From JBBRFH01 sp038224615 (GTDB taxonomy: Bacteria > Planctomycetota > Phycisphaerae > Tepidisphaerales > Tepidisphaeraceae): a stretch of DNA of 6,146 nt. A program made the translations under genes and the position numbers. The DNA is taken from positions 1 to 6,146 of the forward strand of contig JBBRFH010000213.1 in the NCBI GenBank assembly GCA_038224615.1. Reading direction: 5' to 3'. Below, in pieces: positions 1-5,342 of this stretch (position 1 is the stretch's first letter; every line of letters starts with the position of its first letter). The notes beneath the pieces were generated by a model. The model made no database searches. It was not told where the DNA came from and saw only the letters and a program-made list of their open reading frames with translations.

Positions 1-741
1 GATGTGGTCGCAGACGAAGTTGCTCCCGTCGAACTCGCCGACAAAGTAGACCGTCCCCGGGCTGATCGGCTCGGCATCCTTCGCGAGCGTGTGCGGGCCT
101 AGATAGCTCACCTGCAGCACCCAGCGCGATTCGCCGGGGCGGCCTTCAATCGGCACTCGAAACAGGTCCGGACATTCCCAGATCGCGCCGGGCATCGGCT
201 GTCCACCCTTAAACGTGCCGGCGGGGGTCCAGTGCGTGAGATCGGGCGAAGTGTAGAACAGCAGCCGGTCGCCGCCGGTGACGACCATCGCCCACTGTCC
301 GCTCGGCGCGTGCCAAAGCACCTTGGGATCACGGAAATCCGCCCGCCCCGGGTTCGGCACCACCGGGTTCACACCCACCGGCCAGGTCCACGAGCGGCCG
401 CGATCGGTGCTGCAATTGATGCTCTGGTCCTGCAGGCTTCCCTTGTGATGCGTGAACGTGGCGACCATGCCGTCGCGGGTATCGGGGAAGTATCCCGACG
501 TATTGTCTGCATCGACGACGACCGACCCCGACCAGATGTCCCCCAACGCATCGGGCGCGATCGCCACCGGCAGATGCTCCCACCGCACCAGGTCCAGGCT
601 GACCGCGTGCCCCCAGTGCCGCGGCGTGCGGTACTGGTAGAACAAGTGATACTCGCCGTCGTGATAGACCAGCCCGTTCGGGTCGTTGATCCAGTCATCC
701 GGCGAAGTAAAGTGATAGAGCGGACGCGGTGTCTCCTGCAT
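1..741 (-). CDS. Glycoside hydrolase family 32 (levanase/inulinase/invertase-like), C-terminus beyond the window
   Basis: This gene hydrolyses beta-fructosidic bonds in sucrose or fructans such as levan and inulin. The visible part is 247 codons from ATG at 741-739, open to the left edge. It shows the three GH32 active-site motifs in order. WINDPNG is at residues 17-23 with nucleophile Asp20. FRDP is at 136-139 with transition-state stabiliser Asp138. WECPDLF starts at 188 with acid/base Glu189. The segments IWSGSVVVDADNTSG and DQSINCSTDRGRSWTW also match family blades and look closer to exo-fructanases than to invertases, but substrate cannot be fixed from sequence. GH32 proteins are usually about 450-550 residues, so the last propeller blade(s) and the C-terminal beta-sandwich lie outside. 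No signal peptide precedes the first motif, so the enzyme is probably cytoplasmic unless the start is wrong. The start is supported by an AGAGG site seven bases upstream. Confidence 0.93.
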   Translation of the reverse strand, partial: MQETPRPLYHFTSPDDWINDPNGLVYHDGEYHLFYQYRTPRHWGHAVSLDLVRWEHLPVAIAPDALGDIWSGSVVVDADNTSGYFPDTRDGMVATFTHHKGSLQDQSINCSTDRGRSWTWPVGVNPVVPNPGRADFRDPKVLWHAPSGQWAMVVTGGDRLLFYTSPDLTHWTPAGTFKGGQPMPGAIWECPDLFRVPIEGRPGESRWVLQVSYLGPHTLAKDAEPISPGTVYFVGEFDGSNFVCDHI

Positions 742-748
742 GGCTGCG

Positions 749-753
749 CCTCT
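749..753 (-). promoter_or_regulatory. Shine-Dalgarno site of the GH32 gene
   Basis: The minus strand reads AAAGAGG just upstream of the GH32 ATG, leaving seven bases between AGAGG and the start codon. It is the only well-placed Shine-Dalgarno sequence I see in the window; the other genes start with weak or no such site. It supports the ATG at 741 as the true start. Confidence 0.6.
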
Positions 754-832
754 TTCGATTACTCAACCATAGCACATCAGCCCGCCCCCAAGCCGCCCGA
801 AAACCGGGCACGTCGTCGCACCCGTGCCGGGA

Positions 833-895
833 GCGATTGGGGATTGCCGATTTGCGATGGGCTGATCTGAGCTCTGTCCTCTGCAATCTGCAATC
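833..895. repeat. Heptad-periodic inverted repeat (GATTGC / GCAATC type)
   Basis: From 833 the plus strand runs as degenerate 7-base units: GCGATTG, GGGATTG, CCGATTT, GCGATGG and GCTGATC. After a short spacer the complementary form appears as two exact tandem TGCAATC units at 882-888 and 889-895. The arms 842-858 and 879-895 pair at about 12 of 17 positions, giving an imperfect hairpin. Similar tandem GCAATC-type intergenic repeats are common in planctomycete and some other large environmental genomes; that is recollection, not a search. No function is known to me. Confidence 0.6.
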
Positions 896-934
896 GAGAC
901 CGTTGAATAATCACCCGAATCACTGAGAAGACCG

Positions 935-1020
935 GATCCACGAATCAGCACGAATGGGCCGAACACAGAGCATCCCTTGCTTAATTCGTGTGAATTCGTG
1001 CAGATTTGTGGATCGCATTT
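935..1020. repeat. Decad-periodic palindrome, copy A (CACGAAT/ATTCGTG)
   Basis: The left arm has the heptamer CACGAAT at 939 and 949, with a decayed third unit near 959. The right arm has ATTCGTG at 984 and 994 and a variant ATTTGTG at 1004. All units are spaced exactly 10 bases apart. Left arm 935-955 pairs with 994-1014 at 19 of 21 positions around a 38-base centre. The element ends in GTGGATC followed by GCATTTT. It is the same element as copy B at 1957-2041, but more diverged, and lies upstream of the alpha/beta hydrolase. Confidence 0.85.
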
Positions 1021-1021
1021 T

Positions 1022-1090
1022 GCCTTGGCGCCCAATGCGGGGGAGCGGCAGATCATGAAGAAGGTGATCGACTTCCTGGGAAACGACTGA
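1022..1090 (+). pseudogene. Possible 3' remnant of a lost gene, abutting repeat copy A
   Basis: Starting exactly where repeat copy A ends, one frame reads ALAPNAGERQIMKKVIDFLGND and then TGA at 1088-1090. The peptide has the composition of a normal helical C-terminus, unlike the Arg/Pro-rich shadow frames nearby. Upstream in the same frame there is only repeat-derived sequence, so no complete gene exists. I infer the last 22 codons of a gene whose 5' part was removed or displaced at the repeat. The family is not identifiable; a hydrolase C-terminus is one guess. It is short enough that chance remains possible. Confidence 0.35.
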
Positions 1091-1159
1091 ACCCTTCGCG
1101 TCGGCGTGGCGCATCGCTTTGGCGTGCATCGACGCGGGGACTGCCGTACAGTTACGTCG

Positions 1160-1930
1160 ATGACCATCGACGTGAACGGCACCACGCTGGCGTACAACGT
1201 GCAGGGCTCCGGCCGGCCTATTTTGCTGATCCATGGCTTCCCGCTCGATAGCCGAATCTGGGCGCGGACGGCGGCGATCCTGGCACGCTCCATGCGCGTG
1301 TTCTGTTTCGATGTGCGCGGGTTCGGGGAGAGTGCCCCGGCCACGGGATTTTCGATGCGCGACCTGGCGAACGACATCGCCGACGCAGCCATGCAGTTGA
1401 AAGTCGGCCCGTGTCCGATGGCCGGGCTGTCGATGGGGGGCTACGTTTTGCAAGCCCTGGCGAAGTATCGCCCGGAGGCGATCAGCCACCTGATTCTCGT
1501 CGATACCAAGGCCGACGCCGACACCGCCGACGGCAAAGCCAAGCGCGACGCGATGGCCCGTGTTGCCCGCGGGAAGGGCACCAAACCCGTCGCCGACGCC
1601 ATGGCGCCGAACATGCTCGGCGCGTCGCCGGACGCTTCGATCGTTGACGAACTTCGGCAGATCATGGAATCGCAGCGGCCGGAGACGATCGCGTCGGCTG
1701 CAATCGCCATGCGCGATCGCGAGGATTTCACCGACTTCCTGCCGACGCTGAAGATTCCGCTGGGGTTGATCTTCGGCACGGAGGATAAAATTTCGCCGCT
1801 CAGCATCGGGCAGGCAATCAAAGACCGCGTGCCCGGAAGCAACCTCTTCGAGATCGCAGCGGCGGGGCACCTGTCCCCCATGGAACAACCGCAAGCCGTC
1901 GCCGAGGCGATCCTTGGCATCGTGTCATGA
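1160..1930 (+). CDS. Alpha/beta-hydrolase fold protein (enol-lactonase/esterase-like)
   Basis: This is a complete 256-residue alpha/beta hydrolase, the normal size for single-domain members. The N-terminal strand-turn-strand TIDVNGTTLAYNVQGSGRP leads to the oxyanion-hole motif LLIHGF (22-27). DVRGFGES (51-58) is the usual loop after the next strand. GLSMGG (89-94) is the nucleophile elbow with Ser91. FGTEDKISP (205-213) supplies the probable acid Asp209, and AGHLSPMEQP (235-244) supplies His237. The pattern most resembles the 3-oxoadipate enol-lactonase (PcaD)/RutD branch, but that branch is broad and no pathway partner lies nearby, so substrate is unknown. There is no signal peptide, suggesting a cytoplasmic enzyme. 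I chose ATG at 1160 because the family N-terminus begins there; a GTG at 1106 in frame would add 18 unlikely residues. The gene stands alone between two copies of a palindromic repeat. Confidence 0.9.
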   Translation: MTIDVNGTTLAYNVQGSGRPILLIHGFPLDSRIWARTAAILARSMRVFCFDVRGFGESAPATGFSMRDLANDIADAAMQLKVGPCPMAGLSMGGYVLQALAKYRPEAISHLILVDTKADADTADGKAKRDAMARVARGKGTKPVADAMAPNMLGASPDASIVDELRQIMESQRPETIASAAIAMRDREDFTDFLPTLKIPLGLIFGTEDKISPLSIGQAIKDRVPGSNLFEIAAAGHLSPMEQPQAVAEAILGIVS

Positions 1931-1956
1931 ATCCGTTCGACCGTCCATGCAGGAGA

Positions 1957-2041
1957 GATCCACGAATCTGCACGAATCGACACGAATAAGAAAAAAGCCT
2001 TTTGATTCGTGTCGATTCGTGAAGATTCGTGGACGTATTTT
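1957..2041. repeat. Decad-periodic palindrome, copy B (three CACGAAT units facing three ATTCGTG units)
   Basis: CACGAAT occurs exactly at 1961, 1971 and 1981, and its complement ATTCGTG exactly at 2005, 2015 and 2025, all on a strict 10-base period. Arms 1958-1987 and 2005-2034 pair at 28 of 30 positions around a 17-base A/T-rich centre, an unusually long and clean hairpin. The element ends GTGGACGTATTTTT, matching the end of copy A. It lies 26 bases after the alpha/beta hydrolase stop codon and 35 bases before the protease start. Confidence 0.92.
1958..2041 (+). terminator. Possible intrinsic terminator formed by repeat copy B
   Basis: The 30-base stem of copy B, followed closely by a run of five T at 2037-2041, could act as a rho-independent terminator for the alpha/beta hydrolase. 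Against this, the stem is only moderately GC-rich, far longer than a typical terminator stem, and separated from the T run by a few bases. Termination may be incidental to whatever spreads the repeat. Confidence 0.35.
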
Positions 2042-2076
2042 TCTGATCAAGCCAGATGTGAGATAGTGAGCGACTC

Positions 2077-3429
2077 ATGAACCGTGAACGTATTACCTGG
2101 CTGGCGAGCGGCGCGATCCTTTGTTTCCTGGCGCTGCAGGTGCCGGGATCGCTGGCGCAGCGCGATGACGACTTCCGCTTTGTTCGGACGCTGGTCGACA
2201 TCTACCGACAGGTCGGCACCAACTACGTCGAACCGGTCGAAGAGAAAGAACTGCAGACGTCGGCGATCAACGGCATGTTGAAGTCGCTCGACCCGTACAC
2301 CATGTATGTGCCGGCGGACAAGCAGGACGAATTCAACGACGCGCTGGACGGTAACTTCAAAGGCGTCGGCGTCCGCCTCGACCAGAATCAGGCCGGCGAA
2401 ATCGTGGTCGTCACTCCCATTGATGACAGCCCCGCATGGAAAGCCGGCGTCGTGCCCGGTGACGTGATCGTCAAGGTGAACGGCGAATCGATCGTCGGCA
2501 TGCGGATCGACGATGTCACCCCCAAGGTAAAAGGCCCCAGCGGAACGCAGGTCACGCTGACGCTCAAGCGCGGACGCAACGTCGAGAAGACGATCGACAT
2601 CACGATGACGCGGCAGGAATACCAGTTGCCGATGATCAAGGGCTTCGGTCGCAATCAGGACCAGACCTGGGATTACTGGGCCGACCGCGAGAACAAGATC
2701 GCCTATATCCGGCTGACGCAGTTCACGCCGGAGATCGGGGCGCGCATCGCCAAGATCATGAATCAGCTCATCAAAGAGGGGCTGAAGGGCCTGGTCTTCG
2801 ACGTCCGCTTCAACCCCGGCGGACGCTTGGAAGAAGCGGAACAACTGATCGACCTTTTTGTGAAGGAAGGCGTCATCGTCACGGTGAAAGGACGCAATCG
2901 TCCCGAGCAGAAGAAGATGGCCGTCGCCGAGGGAACGCTGCCGGACTTTCCGATGGTGATGCTCACCAACGAGCACTCTGCCAGCGCGTCGGAAGTGTTG
3001 GCGGGGGCGCTGAAGGACAACAATCGTGCGGTCGTCGTCGGGGCGCGCACCTACGGCAAAGGCAGCGTGCAGGAAGTCGTTCCTCTCGACGCCAACGCCG
3101 GCGAACTCAAGATCACTGTCGCGTACTGGTATCTGCCCAGTGGCAAGCGCGTGCAGCGGCTGAAGGATGCCAAGGAATGGGGCGTCGAGCCTGACTTCGC
3201 CGTGCCGATGGACGACGACCAGCAAGCCCGACTCCTCACCGAGCAGCTCGACGCCGAGCGGATGTGGGTTTCGACGACCGCGCCCTCCGGCACGCAGCCG
3301 GCCACGGCGCCGACGACGCAGCCGGTCGATCCGCAGTTGGACAAGGCTGTGGAAGTTATCCGCACCAAGCTCGGACTGGCATCGGTGATTCCGAGCACCG
3401 CACCTGCGACGACACAACCCGTGAAGTGA
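2077..3429 (+). CDS. Exported S41 family C-terminal processing peptidase (CtpA/Prc-like)
   Basis: This is a 450-residue serine protease of the tail-specific/C-terminal processing family, which cleaves proteins from their C-terminal ends in the periplasm or cell envelope. Residues 1-27 form a signal peptide (basic start, hydrophobic 8-22, likely cut after SLA at 27). A helical N-terminal segment holds the family motif SLDPYTMY (70-77). A PDZ domain follows from about 94 (FKGVGV) to about 175. The S41 catalytic core includes FDVRFNPGG (241-249). EHSASASEV (299-307) places the nucleophile at Ser303, and TYGKGSVQ places the general-base Lys328 exactly 25 residues on, as in E. coli Prc (Ser430/Lys455). 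WGVEPD near the end of the core is also typical. The last 55 residues (from 396) carry two Thr/Ala/Pro/Gln tracts around a short helix. It is the first gene of a run with tsaD and nnrD. No strong Shine-Dalgarno precedes the ATG. Confidence 0.95.
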   Translation: MNRERITWLASGAILCFLALQVPGSLAQRDDDFRFVRTLVDIYRQVGTNYVEPVEEKELQTSAINGMLKSLDPYTMYVPADKQDEFNDALDGNFKGVGVRLDQNQAGEIVVVTPIDDSPAWKAGVVPGDVIVKVNGESIVGMRIDDVTPKVKGPSGTQVTLTLKRGRNVEKTIDITMTRQEYQLPMIKGFGRNQDQTWDYWADRENKIAYIRLTQFTPEIGARIAKIMNQLIKEGLKGLVFDVRFNPGGRLEEAEQLIDLFVKEGVIVTVKGRNRPEQKKMAVAEGTLPDFPMVMLTNEHSASASEVLAGALKDNNRAVVVGARTYGKGSVQEVVPLDANAGELKITVAYWYLPSGKRVQRLKDAKEWGVEPDFAVPMDDDQQARLLTEQLDAERMWVSTTAPSGTQPATAPTTQPVDPQLDKAVEVIRTKLGLASVIPSTAPATTQPVK

Positions 3430-3433
3430 AGCG

Positions 3434-3461
3434 ATGGCGTTGATTCCATGGCACTGATACT
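3434..3461 (+). repeat. Imperfect 14-base tandem duplication of the tsaD start, giving a 7-codon upstream ORF
   Basis: Positions 3434-3447 and 3448-3461 match at 10 of 14 bases, both beginning ATGGC. The first ATG opens a tiny frame, MALIPWH, ending in TGA at 3455-3457, ten bases inside tsaD. The second ATG opens tsaD itself with MALIL. The upstream ATG is therefore a decoy or overlapping leader in a different frame. Whether it is translated is unknown; it may simply be a local duplication. Confidence 0.4.
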
Positions 3462-4479
3462 GGGCATCGAAAGCACCTGCGACGAAACCGCCGCCGCCGT
3501 CGTCGAGAACGGCAGGGCAGTGCGGTCGAGCGTGATCGCATCACAGGTCGACCTGCATCAGGTGTATCGCGGGGTTGTTCCGGAGATCGCCAGCCGAGCG
3601 CACATCGAGAACATCCTGCCCGTCATCGAGCAGGCACTAAAGAACAGTGCGCGCACGTTTGAGCAGATCGATGCAATCGCTATCGCCCAGCGTCCGGGGC
3701 TGATCGGCTCGTTGCTGATCGGCGTGACGGCGGCCAAGGCGCTTGCGTGGTCGCTGGAAAAGCCGCTGATCGGCGTCGACCACGTCCAGGCCCACTTGTA
3801 CTCGGTACACCTCGAGTCGCGGCCGACGAATCGCGAACCGCGCTTCCCCGCTGTCGGCCTTGTCTGTTCAGGCGGACACACGGCGCTGTACGCGGTGCGC
3901 TCCTGGACCGACATCGAACTGATCGGCCAGACGATCGACGACGCGGTCGGCGAGGCGTACGACAAGGTCGCCGCCATTCTCAACCTGTCCTATCCCGGCG
4001 GCCGGCCGATCGACGAGTTGGCGGCGCAGGGTGATCCGAAGGCGATCCGTTTCCCGCGCTCGACGCTGGATCCCGATTCACTGGACTTCTCATTCTCGGG
4101 CTTGAAGACGGCCGTCCTCTACCGCGTGCGCGGGCATAAGGGGCGCGAGCGCGATGCTTCAAGTCTGTCGCAACAGGAACTGCGCGACGTGTGCGCAGGC
4201 TTTCAACAGGCCTGCATCGACGTCCTGCTGCTGAAGATTCGCCGGGCTATCGCGCGCGTCGATGCCAAATCCGTAATCGTCGGCGGCGGGGTGAGCGCCA
4301 ATCGCGGACTTCGCGCGGCGATGCAGTCGTTTGAGCTTCCCACGTTCTTCCCTCCGATCGAATACTGCACCGACAACGCCGCCATGATCGCCGGTCTCGG
4401 CGACGTGTTGCTCTCACACGGCGTCACGGCCGATCTCTCGATGGATGCCATTATCCGCAGCGCGCTGGTTAAACGATGA
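3448..4479 (+). CDS. tsaD: tRNA N6-adenosine threonylcarbamoyltransferase TsaD
   Basis: TsaD (Kae1/Gcp/YgjD) transfers the threonylcarbamoyl group from threonylcarbamoyl-AMP to A37 of ANN-decoding tRNAs, making t6A. In bacteria it works with TsaB and TsaE on the intermediate made by TsaC. The 343-residue length is normal. Motifs occur in order: GIESTCDET (6-14); the metal-binding pair in DHVQAH (His112 and His116); SGGHT (141-145); GEAYDKVA; SFSGLK; GGGVSANRGLR (279-289); and YCTDNAAMIA with metal-ligand Asp309. The hallmark residues are all present, so it should be active. The start is fixed by the conserved N-terminus; another ATG 14 bases upstream is out of frame. It begins 18 bases after the protease stop and overlaps nnrD by four bases, so the three are very probably one transcript. 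TsaB, TsaE and TsaC are not in the window. Confidence 0.98.
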   Translation: MALILGIESTCDETAAAVVENGRAVRSSVIASQVDLHQVYRGVVPEIASRAHIENILPVIEQALKNSARTFEQIDAIAIAQRPGLIGSLLIGVTAAKALAWSLEKPLIGVDHVQAHLYSVHLESRPTNREPRFPAVGLVCSGGHTALYAVRSWTDIELIGQTIDDAVGEAYDKVAAILNLSYPGGRPIDELAAQGDPKAIRFPRSTLDPDSLDFSFSGLKTAVLYRVRGHKGRERDASSLSQQELRDVCAGFQQACIDVLLLKIRRAIARVDAKSVIVGGGVSANRGLRAAMQSFELPTFFPPIEYCTDNAAMIAGLGDVLLSHGVTADLSMDAIIRSALVKR

Positions 4480-5342
4480 ACTTGCTGCAGCGAGTCGTCC
4501 AACTTCGCCCGCTCCCACCTCGCCCGGCCGAGTCGCACAAGGGCACATTTGGCCGGGTACTGGTGATCGGTGGAAGCGCGGACATGATCGGCGCGCCGGC
4601 GTTCGCTGGTATGGCCGCCTATCGTGCCGGCGTGGGCTATGTGCAGCTTGCCACGCCGCGGGTGTCGCTCCTGCACACGCTCTCACTCGCGCCCGAGTGC
4701 ATTGGGCTGTCCCTGCCCAGCCGCAAACTCGCCGACGCGATCAAAAAAGCTGACGCCATCGCGATTGGTCCGGGTCTCGGCACGGGGACGTCGGCACGCA
4801 CGCTGCTCGACGCGGTGCTGAAATCTGACACTCGCGTCGTCATTGATGCCGATGCGCTCAACCTGCTATCCGCCGGCCGGAGTTGGCCGAAGCGCGAGCG
4901 AGCGCAGTGCGTGCTCACGCCGCATCCTGGGGAGATGAAACGCCTGGGCAAGCTGTTCGGCAAACCAGAGCAATCGAGCGACGACGAGGCGGACCGCATC
5001 GACACCGCCCGCCGCGCCGCAGAGGTGTTCGGGGGATCGGTGATCGTGCTCAAGGGCGCTCGCACGATTGTCACCGATGGTCGCCGGTTATACGTCAATC
5101 ACACAGGCTCGCCCGTTCTTGCCCGCGCCGGGAGTGGCGATGTCCTCAGCGGCATCACGGCAGCGTTCCTTGCGGCGGTGGCGCATTTCGACCCGTTTGA
5201 TGCCGCGTGTACCGCGACATGGATCCACGGAACGGCCGGCCGGATTGCGGGGCGCATTCATGGCGAGCGCTCGACACTGGCGCGAGAGGTGTGCGAGTCG
5301 ATCGCCGGATCCCTGGTGGAGTATCAGTCCCAGTTCGGATGA
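4476..5342 (+). CDS. nnrD: ADP/ATP-dependent (S)-NAD(P)H-hydrate dehydratase, stand-alone YjeF C-terminal domain
   Basis: NnrD repairs damaged cofactors by dehydrating the S form of hydrated NADH and NADPH at the expense of ADP or ATP, in the cytoplasm. It belongs to the ribokinase-like fold. Visible motifs are HKGTFGRVLVIGGS (21-34), AIGPGLG (96-102), DADALNLL, LTPHPGEMKRL (147-157) and NHTGSPVLARAGSGDVLSG (208-226), with catalytic Asp222 in the anion-hole GSGD. At 288 residues it is the dehydratase domain alone. In E. coli and many bacteria it is fused to an N-terminal epimerase (NnrE), which is absent here and may be encoded elsewhere. Its ATG overlaps the tsaD stop as ATGA, and it lacks its own Shine-Dalgarno, suggesting translational coupling. 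Its 3' end overlaps the convergent beta-helix gene by 19 bases. Confidence 0.95.
   Translation: MNLLQRVVQLRPLPPRPAESHKGTFGRVLVIGGSADMIGAPAFAGMAAYRAGVGYVQLATPRVSLLHTLSLAPECIGLSLPSRKLADAIKKADAIAIGPGLGTGTSARTLLDAVLKSDTRVVIDADALNLLSAGRSWPKRERAQCVLTPHPGEMKRLGKLFGKPEQSSDDEADRIDTARRAAEVFGGSVIVLKGARTIVTDGRRLYVNHTGSPVLARAGSGDVLSGITAAFLAAVAHFDPFDAACTATWIHGTAGRIAGRIHGERSTLAREVCESIAGSLVEYQSQFG

Larger units (their letters stand above)
742..1159. other. Divergent intergenic region with repeats and a possible gene remnant
   Basis: This 418-base gap separates the leftward GH32 gene from the rightward alpha/beta hydrolase, so it must hold promoters for both unless transcription enters from elsewhere. I cannot point to a clear -35/-10 pair on either strand. 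It contains a heptad-periodic inverted repeat (833-895), a decad-periodic palindrome (935-1020) and a short coding-like remnant ending in TGA (1022-1090). Open frames here translate to repeat-derived or low-quality peptide with no family signature, so I call no intact gene. Confidence 0.7.

Noticed and set aside
232..870. A 212-codon plus-strand open frame opposite the GH32 gene
   Set aside because: The minus strand has all three GH32 active-site motifs in one frame; the plus-strand translation is an Arg/Pro-rich shadow.
935..1014. CRISPR-like array
   Set aside because: The units are 7 bases on a 10-base period and form one palindrome; there are no 25-40 base repeats with unique spacers and no cas genes.
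1106..1159. GTG at 1106 as the start of the alpha/beta hydrolase
   Set aside because: The extra 18 residues do not resemble a family N-terminus or a signal peptide; the conserved first strand begins at ATG 1160.
920..1894. A 324-codon minus-strand open frame covering the hydrolase and repeat copy A
   Set aside because: It runs through the palindromic repeat and antisense to a clear alpha/beta hydrolase, with no recognisable domain.
2002..2041. Sigma-70-type promoter in repeat copy B (TTGATT near 2002, TATTTT at 2036)
   Set aside because: The two hexamers are 28 bases apart and no acceptable pair with 16-18 base spacing is present.
2047..3417. A 456-codon open frame on the minus strand opposite the S41 protease
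   Set aside because: It is Arg/His/Asp-rich with no family motif and lies antisense to a gene with complete catalytic motifs; long antisense frames are expected in GC-rich coding DNA.
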